In this document: one piece after another, positions 27,006 through 35,769 of the stretch | Numbering within the stretch: the first letter of the stretch is position 1 | How the letters are laid out: each line of letters begins with the position of its first letter | From: SKKC01 sp046542845 | GTDB taxonomy: Bacteria > Spirochaetota > Spirochaetia > DSM-27196 > SKKC01 | Reading direction: 5' to 3' | Assembly: GCA_046542845.1 (NCBI GenBank) | Contig: JBKHAN010000007.1 | Location: forward strand, 14,189-78,188 | DNA: 64,000 nt | Notes under the pieces: generated by a model | What the model was told of the DNA's origin: nothing | Databases searched by the model: none | What the model saw: only the letters and a program-made list of their open reading frames with translations | Position numbers and translations under genes: made by a program

Positions 27006-27968
27006 CTAGTTTGTATAACGCTGGTATATCTTCATACTCAGCTCTCTGATCTTCAACAGTATTTCGTCTATCTTGCTTCGTTCTTCGCCGGTATTCGAAT
27101 AGTGATCTATGAGCCAGAAATAGCGGTTGATAAGACGCGCCTTTTTGGAACCGTCAATCGTTGCCGGATCTTTTACTTCATGGATTTCCCGCTCAAGAGC
27201 GTAAATACTCTGCCGGAGTTTCCCGTATTCAATCGCGCGAAGCTCCCGTTTGACAGAAAACACACCATACAGAACCCCGTACACCGGAACCCATTCCGCC
27301 AGCTCAGCTCCCTCCAGTCCTTCCTCGCGAACCTTTTCGATAAGCCTGCAGATCATCTGAGACTCGAGCGAAGAAATGTTTATCCTTTGCGGCGAAATAA
27401 AGAAGGCTTCACGAAAAAATGCCTTGGCTTTAACCGCCTCGCCGGTTAAAGCGTAACAATCGGCAAGCTCAGCCAGGATTTGCGCGTCTTCCCTGCGTAC
27501 TTTTCCGGCACGTTCCAGCGCCGAAAGCGCAGAATCATAGTGACCGAGCGCTTTCTCGCACCGCCCCAGCCGTAACAGAAGCTCGGTATCGGCCGAACCG
27601 GCCTGTTCGGCGACGCTCTGATAATTGACGAGAGCCGCTCCGAACACATGAGCCCGTACCGCGGCCATCCACGGCTCGGACGCTTCACCCACGCGGTCTA
27701 CGAAGTGCAGAAAATTCTGCCATTGGGACAGGAGAAACTCTCCCTGCTCAAGGGCACTGCCAATCTGTTCGAGCAACGACAGCCGGTCTATCCAGAAACG
27801 AACATACTTCAGGCTGACAACAAGATCCGGATGGTCAAAGTCCACCGTCAACGCGTGCTCTAGCAGTTCCGCCGCTTCGACAAGCCTGTGCTCGGAAACG
27901 GCCGCTCTGGCGTTCTCAATGAGATCCTGTACTGTCTGACCCTGATGGATCGCGTCATGTGCCGACAT
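27006..27968 (-). CDS. TPR-like helical protein preceding greA
   Basis: The 320-residue protein has no signal peptide or membrane helix and is predicted to be almost wholly helical. Residues 20-60 and 130-200 carry TPR-like pairs (for example RLGRCEKALGHYDSALSALERAGK and LAELADCYALTGEAVKAKAFFREA). It is cytoplasmic and of unknown function. It is transcribed with greA from a near-consensus promoter just upstream, and a TPR gene next to the giant greA is, from memory, also found in Borrelia, so a joint function with the helical extension of GreA is plausible but unproven. The start has AGAGG unusually close to the ATG, with only three bases between. Confidence 0.7.
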   Translation of the reverse strand: MSAHDAIHQGQTVQDLIENARAAVSEHRLVEAAELLEHALTVDFDHPDLVVSLKYVRFWIDRLSLLEQIGSALEQGEFLLSQWQNFLHFVDRVGEASEPWMAAVRAHVFGAALVNYQSVAEQAGSADTELLLRLGRCEKALGHYDSALSALERAGKVRREDAQILAELADCYALTGEAVKAKAFFREAFFISPQRINISSLESQMICRLIEKVREEGLEGAELAEWVPVYGVLYGVFSVKRELRAIEYGKLRQSIYALEREIHEVKDPATIDGSKKARLINRYFWLIDHYSNTGEERSKIDEILLKIRELSMKIYQRYTN

Positions 27969-27996
27969 AAACCTCTTAATTTCACCCGAACATCCA

Positions 27997-28024
27997 ATTA
28001 TACCCGTTCACTTGGCTTCGTCAA
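27997..28024 (-). promoter_or_regulatory. Promoter for the TPR-greA operon
   Basis: On the minus strand TTGACG (28024-28019) and a perfect TATAAT (28002-27997) are separated by 16 bases. The start of transcription would be near 27990, giving a leader of about 22 bases that includes the AGAGG site. It faces away from rpe, whose own -10 element is about 40 bases away. Confidence 0.72.
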
Positions 28025-28062
28025 CGCAGTAAAAATACAGGGTGAACGCGCGGTCACGATTG

Positions 28063-28071
28063 TGCTATTAT
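28063..28071 (+). promoter_or_regulatory. Extended -10 promoter at the rpe start codon
   Basis: TGCTATTAT at 28063-28071 is an extended -10 element (TG-N-TATTAT). The usual distance of seven bases places the first transcribed base on the A of the rpe ATG at 28078, so the message would be leaderless. There is no good -35 match. This is a positional inference. Confidence 0.45.
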
Positions 28072-28077
28072 CGGGGC

Positions 28078-28746
28078 ATGAATATCAGTGTTCCAAGCCT
28101 TGCTCCGAGCATCCTCTCAGCCGATTTTACCCGACTCGCCGACGAGATTCGGCGCGTTGAGCAGAGCGGGGCGGGCGTACTGCACCTCGACGTTATGGAC
28201 GGTCATTTCGTCCCGAATCTTACCTTTGGTCCGAAGATGGTCGCAGACATTCGCGACATTACTGATCTTCCGCTTGATGTGCACCTCATGATCACCAATC
28301 CGGAACAGTCGGTCGATTCATACATAGACGCAGGTGCCTCCGTCGTCACGTTTCACGCGGAGGCGGTCGTGCACAGCCACCGGCTCGTCGACCGGATTCA
28401 CGCTCTCGGTGCGCAGGCCGGACTCGCGATCGTCCCGTCGAGTCCATTGAGTATGGTGGAACCCATGCTTGAGGACATCGATCTGCTTCTGATAATGACG
28501 GTGAACCCGGGTTTTGGCGGGCAGAAGCTCATCCCATTCTGTGTCGATAAAATTCGAAGCGCTCACGCGCTTCGCAGCGAGCGCGGAGCACGGTTCCTTA
28601 TCGAGTGCGATGGTGGCGTTAATGAGGTAACTACACCCGAGCTGCTGTCGGCAGGGACTGATATGCTGGTGGCCGGGAGCGCCTTTTTCGGCAGTGCCGA
28701 CCCGGCGCGGCTCGTTTCACTGGTGCGGAATGGTGGGAAAACCTGA
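28078..28746 (+). CDS. rpe: Ribulose-phosphate 3-epimerase
   Basis: Rpe interconverts ribulose 5-phosphate and xylulose 5-phosphate in the pentose phosphate pathway. The TIM-barrel signatures are present: LAPSILSADF at the N-terminus, HLDVMDGHFVPNLTFGP with the metal-binding His and Asp, DVHLMI, and the phosphate-binding VNPGFGGQ and CDGG segments. The ATG at 28078 gives a typical 222-residue protein; an in-frame ATG 12 codons earlier would add an unrelated N-terminus and lies upstream of the likely promoter. No Shine-Dalgarno sequence is seen before the start, which fits the leaderless reading. Confidence 0.93.
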   Translation: MNISVPSLAPSILSADFTRLADEIRRVEQSGAGVLHLDVMDGHFVPNLTFGPKMVADIRDITDLPLDVHLMITNPEQSVDSYIDAGASVVTFHAEAVVHSHRLVDRIHALGAQAGLAIVPSSPLSMVEPMLEDIDLLLIMTVNPGFGGQKLIPFCVDKIRSAHALRSERGARFLIECDGGVNEVTTPELLSAGTDMLVAGSAFFGSADPARLVSLVRNGGKT

Positions 28747-28839
28747 ACGTGAACGCACGCAAGCGCGTGTCCGTCATACCAGTCTCATTTCAGACCTTGG
28801 CCGAACATGACGACATATCAAGGAGAGGTGTATTCGATT

Positions 28840-29712
28840 ATGATGCAAGGACTACGTCGTGCCGCCCTTACAGCAGCCGTGTTTCTCGCCGCGGGTTCGG
28901 TGAGTCTGGCTGCCGACTCTTTTACCGAAACATACAACTCGGCAATCGACGCGTTTGAGAGCCGCGACTTTGAGTCCGCGGCGTCCGGGTTTCGGGATGC
29001 AGCGTCGATCGGTACCGACGAGCAGAACGTTACAGCATGGTTCTGGGCCGGACGGTCGCATCTCGCGGCGTCTCAGCCGGAGGATGCGGAAGAAGCGTTT
29101 CAACAATATCTCCGGCAGGCCCCTGCGGATCACGAGTTCAGACCCGAAGCCCGGTACCAGCTCGGACGGGTCGCGTTTCTTCAGGCGGATTTTCAGCGCG
29201 CACTGCGGGAGTTCGATGCATTCATCGCCGAGTACGAAGGCGAGCCGCTGGGCGGAAACGCGCTGTACTGGAGCGGAGAAAGCCTGCTTGCACTTGGCCG
29301 CACCGAGGAAGCAGCCATCCTTTTCTCCGCAGTCCTGTCCGACTATCCGGATAGTCCGCGTTTCGAAGCTGCGCGCTACCGCCGCGATGTCATAGAGCTT
29401 AGCCGGCGCGAGCAGGAGCTTATCGAGCTCCTCAGACTCAGTGCAGAGGAACAGGTACGGCTCGCCGAAGCCCTGCAGGCCGAACAGGCGGCAAACCGTG
29501 AAAACCGCGACGGAGCAGAGGCGGCAGCGTCAGATGAGCTCGCGCAGGCAGAACGGGAACTTGAAATCGCGCGTCGTGAGGTCGAGCAGGGACGACGTGA
29601 GGTCGAAGCCCTCACCGAAGAGCTGAATCAACGGATTGAAGCGGTAGAGCTTCAGCAGGAACTGCTGTCGCTTATCGGAGCATACGCCGACTGGATCGAG
29701 GAACAGGAGTAA
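28840..29712 (+). CDS. Secreted TPR/coiled-coil protein (YbgF-like layout)
   Basis: The 290-residue protein starts with a signal peptide (MMQGLRRAALTAAVFLAAGSVSLAA), followed by tandem TPRs over about residues 25-170, with repeats such as AEEAFQQYLRQAPAD and ALREFDAFIAEYEGEP, and ends in a long charged coiled coil (about 180-280). This resembles the TPR part of the Tol-Pal partner CpoB/YbgF but with the coiled coil at the other end, so I do not transfer the name. The ATG at 28840 is preferred over 28807 because it starts the signal peptide; AGGAGAGG lies upstream. It is four bases before the next gene. Confidence 0.7.
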   Translation: MMQGLRRAALTAAVFLAAGSVSLAADSFTETYNSAIDAFESRDFESAASGFRDAASIGTDEQNVTAWFWAGRSHLAASQPEDAEEAFQQYLRQAPADHEFRPEARYQLGRVAFLQADFQRALREFDAFIAEYEGEPLGGNALYWSGESLLALGRTEEAAILFSAVLSDYPDSPRFEAARYRRDVIELSRREQELIELLRLSAEEQVRLAEALQAEQAANRENRDGAEAAASDELAQAERELEIARREVEQGRREVEALTEELNQRIEAVELQQELLSLIGAYADWIEEQE

Positions 29713-29715
29713 GCA

Positions 29716-30996
29716 ATGAGAACGACAACAGGGCGAGCTGCATTACTGCGTACGATCTGTCTCCTCCTGTTGATGTCGCAGGCTGCGCTTCTGTGGGCAT
29801 CGGGGGACCGGGAACGCGATGCACCATTCGCTCCTGCATTCGGATCGCTTCCAGGCTGGGTGTATGAGAGCAGTGAAAACGGAAGTCCATCTATCCGCCT
29901 GCAGGAGGAGGCCGAGCCGGAGGCTTTCACCCTCTGGAACCCGGAGATGTCCGAGGGTCGGCTTCGAATAGATAACATGGTATACAACTTCGAGGATATT
30001 CTCGGAGACGATCTGATCGCACGAGCCGGCGGCCTCGAAATCACGTTCGGTGCGGCTATCGACGACGTGAGTCCGGATTTGAGCCTCGTCGTGATCACAA
30101 CAGTCCTGGAAAACGCTGCCTCCCGTCCTCGCAGCGTAGGATTGCGGTTCGTACTGTCGCCCTCGCCACAACGGGAACAGCCAATACGCGCATTTCACCT
30201 TGCACCAGGCCTCCCCATAGAACTCGAAGAAACGACAGACGGAGGCACGAGCTTTACGCCGCAGAGCCGTATTTTCGAACAGGAAACAAGTTTCGCAGCG
30301 GAAAGCAGCGAACAGGTGCTGATTCCGCTCGTCGGTCCGTCTGACTCGTATCGGACCACGGCTCCGCCGATTGTCGCCTGGAACATAGCGAACGGCTCGG
30401 AAGCAGTACAGTACAGCGTTGCAAACCGAACCCGACTCCTCGAAAGTCCCTGGTCCTTTCAGACCGGACGAGCTCGTGACTTTTCCGTGGTGCCTGGGGC
30501 ACCTCCCGATGCAGGCATAGGGATACGCTTCGCCGAACAGACACTCGCACCCGGGGAGACCGTTTCCTTCGAGTACTCCGTCTATATTCAAAATCAGAGT
30601 CCCGCCGTCGCGTCTGAATCGCAATCATCGACCGACGATGAAGCCGTTCCCAGCGGCGACGCATCGCAAGAGACCGAAACCGAACCGGCTCCAGAGCCGG
30701 CCGCCGATGCGTCCGAGGAGGCCGGGGGCGCGGAACCTTTGAGGTCGCCTCAGGAGGAAGCCGAACGCGAATCAGCCGATGCCGTGGTACCGGAGGACGA
30801 TAATCAGAGCGCTTCACCGGCAGAAGAGCAGACCGAGCGAGCGTTCACCGAGCTCAACCGCGAGCTGAACAGACTCCGCGCCCTTCAACAGCGGGAAACA
30901 CCGCCCACGCAGGAAGAGCTGGATGCAATTCGGGACACCATCGAACGTCTGAGACAGGAGCTCGACAATGCGCGCCGGAGTGAAACGCAGGAATGA
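29716..30996 (+). CDS. Secreted protein of unknown function with C-terminal coiled coil
   Basis: I do not recognise a family. The 426-residue protein has a signal peptide (hydrophobic core TICLLLLMSQAALLWA), a beta-rich domain of about 260 residues (strands such as GGLEITFGAAIDDVSPDLSLVVITTVLEN), an extended acidic, proline- and serine-rich linker (about 295-370), and a C-terminal charged helix (about 375-425) likely to form a coiled coil. It starts three bases after the TPR/coiled-coil gene and overlaps the next gene by four bases, so the three appear to be translated together. The beta domain could be an immunoglobulin-like or adhesion module; that is a guess from strand pattern alone. Confidence 0.6.
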   Translation: MRTTTGRAALLRTICLLLLMSQAALLWASGDRERDAPFAPAFGSLPGWVYESSENGSPSIRLQEEAEPEAFTLWNPEMSEGRLRIDNMVYNFEDILGDDLIARAGGLEITFGAAIDDVSPDLSLVVITTVLENAASRPRSVGLRFVLSPSPQREQPIRAFHLAPGLPIELEETTDGGTSFTPQSRIFEQETSFAAESSEQVLIPLVGPSDSYRTTAPPIVAWNIANGSEAVQYSVANRTRLLESPWSFQTGRARDFSVVPGAPPDAGIGIRFAEQTLAPGETVSFEYSVYIQNQSPAVASESQSSTDDEAVPSGDASQETETEPAPEPAADASEEAGGAEPLRSPQEEAERESADAVVPEDDNQSASPAEEQTERAFTELNRELNRLRALQQRETPPTQEELDAIRDTIERLRQELDNARRSETQE

Positions 30997-32123
30997 AGCA
31001 GGAAAGCGCGTTGCGCACCGCTGAGCAGCACTATAGACGGCGACGCTACGCTCAGACAATAAGCACGCTTGAACCGCAAATTTTTCTGTACCGCGAGAAC
31101 GTTTTTTTCTTCCACCTCCTCGGTCTCGCGTGCATGAAGACCGGAGACCTCGGGGGCGCCCGTTCGTATCTGATGCGGGCCACACAGATCGACGCTGACG
31201 CGATTGCTCCGCGACTGGCCCTTGCTGCCTGCGATCTTGGTCGCAGCGACTCAAAGGAAGCCCTCCAGATGTGGCTCGAGATACTCGACGAAGATCCGGA
31301 GAACCGCTACGCACGAAAAGGTCTTGAGCTGCTTCGAAGCGGACTCACCGCGCCTGATGGTAGCGCAGTGAACGTCGGCGAGCAGATGCACAGGCTCTAC
31401 CCGGACATCGAAAAGAGACGATACGATCCGAGGACGCTTCGTCTCGCGGGAATTCTGCTTGCGGTCGCGGCAATTATTACCGCATCGCTTGTGTATGCGC
31501 CACGAATCCGCACGCTCGTTCAGGAGCGTGGTCCGTTGCGCGACGGCAGTGAACTGACGGAGCTCTCAAGACGGAGTGATCTTGTGACGGAACCGGATGC
31601 CGACGAGCTCGACGCGTCAGATACACGGTACACGCTGAGCGATGCGGAGATACGCGAGACGTTTGACAGTCTCAGGACGTACTTCCTCGCCGAACGCGAC
31701 AACATGGCCGCACGCGAAATAAATCGCATCGTCCATTCAAATGCGCGCGAGACGTTCAGGAATCAGGCCATCGCGCTTCGTGGCTATCTGCGAACTCCCT
31801 CGTTTGCCGATTTTACCGACGGGTTCGACCTTGACGCGGTTCGTTCGGACCCCGTCCTCTACGATGGCACGTATGTTCGGTGGCGTGGACGGTCGAGCAA
31901 CCTCGAGGTCACCGACGAACGGGTACGTTTCGATTTCCTGGTGGGGTATGAGGATCTCGTCAGCGTTGATGCCATCGTACCGGTCGTGTTCAACCGGGCC
32001 GTTCGCCTCGACCCCCAGCTCGCGATCGAACTGATCGGCAGGATACACTCGGATCCCGACAGCCCGGAGGGGTTTCGGATCGAGGGAACGTCCATACGGC
32101 TAATACGCGCTGCCGAAGGCTAG
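30993..32123 (+). CDS. TPR protein with single membrane helix and extracytoplasmic domain
   Basis: The first 115 residues of this 376-residue protein are TPR-like (HLLGLACMKTGDLGGARSYLMRATQIDADA is part of one repeat). One membrane helix lies at about residues 149-168 (LAGILLAVAAIITASLVYA), so the TPR part is predicted cytoplasmic and the remainder outside the cytoplasm. The C-terminal 100 residues (YDGTYVRWRGRSSNLEV ... IELIGRIHSD) have the strand pattern of a small OB-like barrel. It overlaps the secreted coiled-coil gene by four bases. The arrangement suggests a bridge between cytoplasm and periplasm, but function is unknown. Confidence 0.65.
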   Translation: MKQESALRTAEQHYRRRRYAQTISTLEPQIFLYRENVFFFHLLGLACMKTGDLGGARSYLMRATQIDADAIAPRLALAACDLGRSDSKEALQMWLEILDEDPENRYARKGLELLRSGLTAPDGSAVNVGEQMHRLYPDIEKRRYDPRTLRLAGILLAVAAIITASLVYAPRIRTLVQERGPLRDGSELTELSRRSDLVTEPDADELDASDTRYTLSDAEIRETFDSLRTYFLAERDNMAAREINRIVHSNARETFRNQAIALRGYLRTPSFADFTDGFDLDAVRSDPVLYDGTYVRWRGRSSNLEVTDERVRFDFLVGYEDLVSVDAIVPVVFNRAVRLDPQLAIELIGRIHSDPDSPEGFRIEGTSIRLIRAAEG

Positions 32124-32155
32124 GGCATCCATTCCACAAGCACATGGAGACGTGC

Positions 32156-32605
32156 ATGCGAGCAGTTGTGACAAGGGTATCCCACGCACGAGTCACGTGC
32201 AGGGGATCCGTCTCGGGAGAGATTCAGGGCGGGATCATGGCGCTCGTCGGTATATCCACGCAGGATCGTGAAGACGATGTGAATTATATCGCGCGGAAGA
32301 TACACGGGCTGCGCATTTTTGACGATGCGGACGGGGTCATGAACCAGAGCATCGCCGAGGCAGGCGGTTCGGTGCTGCTTATCTCGCAGTTCACGCTTTA
32401 CGGGAACGCCAGGAAAGGCAGGCGCCCGTCATATAACCAGGCAGCAGCCGGTGCGTACGCGCGTCCACTATTCGACGCTCTCGTGCAGAAGCTGTCGGAC
32501 TACGGTCTGCATGTGGAAACCGGTGTCTTCGGTGGTCCGATGTCCGTCGAGAGTACAAACGAAGGGCCTGTCACCATACTGCTCAGCTCCGAGGGGGAGT
32601 TCTGA
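32156..32605 (+). CDS. dtd: D-aminoacyl-tRNA deacylase
   Basis: Dtd removes D-amino acids wrongly attached to tRNA. The 149-residue protein has the family's MRAVVTRVSHARVT N-terminus, the SQFTLYG motif (around residue 77) and the C-terminal Gly-cisPro region in which NEGPVTI aligns with the usual N-x-GPVT. The ATG at 32156 is chosen because GGAG lies seven bases upstream; an ATG four codons earlier lacks a site. It ends 25 bases from the convergent prs gene with no visible terminator. Confidence 0.93.
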   Translation: MRAVVTRVSHARVTCRGSVSGEIQGGIMALVGISTQDREDDVNYIARKIHGLRIFDDADGVMNQSIAEAGGSVLLISQFTLYGNARKGRRPSYNQAAAGAYARPLFDALVQKLSDYGLHVETGVFGGPMSVESTNEGPVTILLSSEGEF

Positions 32606-32630
32606 TGTGTGGCTCCTCGGCAGCGCCCGA

Positions 32631-33734
32631 TTATATGAACAGTTTCATGGAACTGAGATAGTTCCACGCGTCGAATGGTTCGAAGAAGGGTGCCAGGGAT
32701 TTCTCCTCGTGAATGCGCATGATTATTTCGGCGCTCAGTCTCGCACTCGACACAACGTGCAGAAACGGCATCGCTTCCCTGACATGCGGCGGGCAGGCGA
32801 CTGTATCGGTGCATACGATGCTCGATAGTAAGCCTTCGTTGTAGAGCTCCTGCAGCCGCGAAAGGGCGGGGCCGCTGAAAACAGGGTGTATTGCCGCGAT
32901 GTGTATGTTCCCCACCTTGCGTTTTTTCAATTCCTTCACGAGGGTGTAGACCGAACCGCCGGTATCGATCATATCGTCTACGATCCATACCGTTTTCCCT
33001 TCAACGGGAGAATCCGAGAGTATATTTATGCCCTCAACCGTATTGGCCTTGTGATAGTTCCGTGTCTTGTGCGCAATCATGAGTTTTGCGCCGAAGGCTC
33101 TCGCGTATGTTCTTGCGACGCTCTCTCCTCCGGCATCCACAGAACAGAACAGCCAGTCCTCCGCGACGGTTTGTTCGAGGGTTTCCATGGTCTTGATATA
33201 GTTATCACTTATGTATTCTTCGAGCAGGGCGTTCGCCGGGACGTCGTCAATAGCGCATACCGCCGGGTCGAATACAGTCCGCGACTTATCGCTGTGAAGC
33301 TGGTAGGTAATAAAGTGGTCGATACCGAGGGTTGTGAGTGTCTTGTAATGCATAAACAGCCCGACCGAATTACGACGGGTCGTCCTGTCACTTCGCGAGC
33401 AGCTGCAGTAGGGCTCAAAAAGCGTGATACGCGAGGGCTGTGCCCGTCTGAGCGCGTCGATCGTGTGGTACAACTCCATTTTCGAGTCGGCAACCGACAG
33501 TTGCTTGGCGTTCCGACCGGAGTTGGCGAACAGGAATACGTCCTTTCCCCGCACAGACGAATGCACTTCAACTTCCATCTCTCCATCGGCAAACGAAAGC
33601 GTGCGAAGTTTGCCCATATAGTTCCCGGCTTTTACTTCCGAATGAAAATCGGGAAACGTCTCAAGCTGGTACGCGACTCGCTGTACGTAGTCCTCCATAC
33701 TGCGGGTAGAACAAAGGGCGAAATTTCCTCTCAT
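32631..33734 (-). CDS. prs: Ribose-phosphate pyrophosphokinase, divergent type
   Basis: PRPP synthetase makes the activated ribose used for nucleotides, histidine and tryptophan. The PRPP-binding loop IVDDMIDTGGS is at residues 251-261, and the two-domain fold is suggested by LSFADGEMEVEV and SVRGKDVFLFA near residues 46-71, matching the FxDGE and SVRGxDVF segments of the family. The segment usually reading PYFGYARQDRK is here PYCSCSRSDRTTRR, and the usual DLHA is QLHS, so this is a distant branch. The length of 367 exceeds the common 310-320. Confident as a phosphoribosyl-type enzyme, fairly confident as Prs. It is convergent with dtd. Confidence 0.82.
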   Translation of the reverse strand: MRGNFALCSTRSMEDYVQRVAYQLETFPDFHSEVKAGNYMGKLRTLSFADGEMEVEVHSSVRGKDVFLFANSGRNAKQLSVADSKMELYHTIDALRRAQPSRITLFEPYCSCSRSDRTTRRNSVGLFMHYKTLTTLGIDHFITYQLHSDKSRTVFDPAVCAIDDVPANALLEEYISDNYIKTMETLEQTVAEDWLFCSVDAGGESVARTYARAFGAKLMIAHKTRNYHKANTVEGINILSDSPVEGKTVWIVDDMIDTGGSVYTLVKELKKRKVGNIHIAAIHPVFSGPALSRLQELYNEGLLSSIVCTDTVACPPHVREAMPFLHVVSSARLSAEIIMRIHEEKSLAPFFEPFDAWNYLSSMKLFI

Positions 33735-33773
33735 ATGGCTTCTGTGTGCTGCATGGGTTTTACGGTCCGTATC

Positions 33774-34493
33774 TTAGTCGGCAGCCGTCGAAGAGTCAAT
33801 CGAAGCTTCTATGCGAGACCTCGCCTCGCGCGCAGCGATCACGACATCGCGATTGCGTGAGGTCTGCTCGATAAGAACGGTAACGCGGAGAAAAACGCGT
33901 TCCGGCAGCATTTCAACCGCCTCGAGCCAGGCAATCACACCCGCTGCTTCATCCACCGGCAGTCGGCCGGCGTGTTCGTCGAGCTCACGAGCTATCCGGT
34001 GACCCTCGCGCTGAAGACTCAGACGCCAGGTGGAATCGGTTCGCGTTATGGCACCCGTCCTCAGCAGGACTTCCCGGAGCCCTGAAGGCATCGTCGCCAC
34101 CGTATCCTGAAACCGCCGCAACGATTCGCCGAGACTGGGCTCCACAGCGTCTCCTCGCCTCAGTACGGTAAACGCGCCCTCAGCGAGCACGCGCAGGATG
34201 TTCAGCCGCTCATGAGCCCGAAGCCCGAGCGTCGCCTCGTGAAAAACGCGAATCGCACTCGCAAGCTCCCCGGCGTCCCCGCGGGCAGCGATACCGGAGG
34301 CAGCCCCGTAAGCCTCGGAAAACGGACCGCGTCCGGCATACAAGCGCAACAGGTACACATCGTCGGTGACAGGCGGGTCGGAGGCGTACGCGGTCAGGGG
34401 AACGACGCACAGCGCGACAACGATTAACAGAACCGCAATTGACCGGCGTGGGTCCGAGAGATAGTATGAAGAAAAGAGCAATCGCTCGTTCAT
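33774..34493 (-). CDS. Exported protein of unknown function
   Basis: No family is recognised. The 239-residue protein has an N-terminal hydrophobic segment (about residues 19-38, ending PLTAYASDPP) that reads as a signal peptide with a long n-region, followed by a helical domain of about 190 residues with no cysteine. It is divergent from recA and shares a 64-base gap with it; the two -10 elements overlap. It is followed by prs on the same strand after 39 bases, so prs may be transcribed from the same promoter. Confidence 0.6.
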   Translation of the reverse strand: MNERLLFSSYYLSDPRRSIAVLLIVVALCVVPLTAYASDPPVTDDVYLLRLYAGRGPFSEAYGAASGIAARGDAGELASAIRVFHEATLGLRAHERLNILRVLAEGAFTVLRRGDAVEPSLGESLRRFQDTVATMPSGLREVLLRTGAITRTDSTWRLSLQREGHRIARELDEHAGRLPVDEAAGVIAWLEAVEMLPERVFLRVTVLIEQTSRNRDVVIAAREARSRIEASIDSSTAAD

Positions 34494-34503
34494 TTCACCC
34501 CGT

Positions 34504-34513
34504 AGTATATAAT
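34504..34513. promoter_or_regulatory. Overlapping divergent -10 elements between recA and the exported protein gene
   Basis: The plus strand has TATAAT at 34508-34513 (for recA, start near 34520) and the minus strand has TATACT at 34509-34504 (for the gene at 33774-34493, start near 34497). The two hexamers share two base pairs, so polymerase could bind in only one direction at a time. The -35 regions are poor on both sides. No LexA-type box was recognised. Confidence 0.5.
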
Positions 34514-34557
34514 ATCAGCCGGATGCGGCATAGAATTTCGCTACGGAAGGGGTTTAC

Positions 34558-35751
34558 ATGGCAAAGAAAGAATCGACAACGCCGACGACGGAAAAACAGA
34601 ATACCGGGGAAGAGAAACAGCGGGCGATAGAAGCCGCTCGGCTTCAGATCGAGAAGCAGTTTGGTAAGGGCTCCCTCATGAAACTCGGCACCGGCGTGCA
34701 GGGTATCGGAATAGGGACAATACCATCAGGCGCAATAATGCTCGATGAAGCGCTCGGTCTCGGTGGCTACCCGCGCGGGCGCGTAATCGAGATATATGGA
34801 CCGGAAAGCTCCGGTAAAACGACGCTTGCGTTGCATGCAATCGCACAGGCGCAGAAATCCGGGGGCATTGCCGCCTTCGTTGACGCGGAACACGCGCTTG
34901 ACCCGAGCTACGCGCGCAATCTCGGTGTGAATATCGACGAGCTGTGGGTCAGTCAGCCGGACACCGGAGAACAGGCGCTTGAAATCACCGAGAGCCTCGT
35001 ACGCTCGGGCGCGGTCGACATCATTGTCGTGGACTCAGTCGCGGCGTTGACGCCGCAGGCAGAAATCGACGGCGACATGGGCGACAGTCACATGGGGCTT
35101 CAGGCCCGCCTCATGAGTCAGGCGCTGCGAAAGCTCACCGGGACCATACACAAATCTGGAACCTGTCTTATTTTTATCAACCAGATACGCATGAAAATTG
35201 GTGTCATGTTCGGGAACCCCGAAACAACAACCGGCGGAAAAGCCTTGAAATTCTACTCATCGGTTCGCCTTGAAGTCCGTAAAATAGAGACAATTTCGAA
35301 AGGTTCCGAAGACGCAATCGGTAACAAGGTTCGCGTGAAGGTCGTAAAAAATAAAGTCGCGTCTCCTTTCCGAAAATGCGAGTTGGAGATCATCTTCGGC
35401 AAGGGACTATCGGAAAGCGGAAGCCTCCTCGATGCTGCGTTGAAACACGATCTCATCGCGAAAAGCGGGAGCTGGTACAGCTACGGAGAGGATCGTATCG
35501 GGCAGGGGAGAGACAACGCGAAACAGTTTCTCGAAGAGAACAGCGATATCGCGATACGTCTTGAATCATCGCTCAGGGACATAATGTTTGGTCATCTCAA
35601 GGCGCAGCCCACGGAAAACGGCGAGGCGAAGGATGCGGCGGGTCCGGACGACGGAGTGGAGCCGAAGAGCACGCCGAAGTCCAAAGCGAAAGCTCCGGCG
35701 GCGACCTCCACCGCGGCCGATGTCTCCATACCGGACGACGAGCTGTTTTAG
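34558..35751 (+). CDS. recA: Recombinase RecA
   Basis: RecA pairs homologous DNA for recombination and repair. The 397-residue protein has Walker A GPESSGKT at residues 81-88, the VVDSVAAL Walker B segment, the LRKLTGTIHKSGTCLIFINQIR region and the L1/L2 loop residues between. The C-terminus is longer than usual, rich in K, A, P and T, and ends in the acidic PDDELF. AGGGG precedes the ATG by five bases. It heads a run of co-directional genes ending with rpsA; folK follows after 18 bases. Confidence 0.97.
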   Translation: MAKKESTTPTTEKQNTGEEKQRAIEAARLQIEKQFGKGSLMKLGTGVQGIGIGTIPSGAIMLDEALGLGGYPRGRVIEIYGPESSGKTTLALHAIAQAQKSGGIAAFVDAEHALDPSYARNLGVNIDELWVSQPDTGEQALEITESLVRSGAVDIIVVDSVAALTPQAEIDGDMGDSHMGLQARLMSQALRKLTGTIHKSGTCLIFINQIRMKIGVMFGNPETTTGGKALKFYSSVRLEVRKIETISKGSEDAIGNKVRVKVVKNKVASPFRKCELEIIFGKGLSESGSLLDAALKHDLIAKSGSWYSYGEDRIGQGRDNAKQFLEENSDIAIRLESSLRDIMFGHLKAQPTENGEAKDAAGPDDGVEPKSTPKSKAKAPAATSTAADVSIPDDELF

Positions 35752-35769
35752 ACCGGGCGGATACAATAC

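Noticed and set aside
32886..33860. 324-codon open frame opposite prs
   Set aside because: It is explained by the complement of the divergent Prs frame, which has a real PRPP-loop motif.
34494..34557. SOS/LexA box upstream of recA
   Set aside because: No palindrome resembling the known LexA sites was seen in the gap; only core promoter elements are visible.
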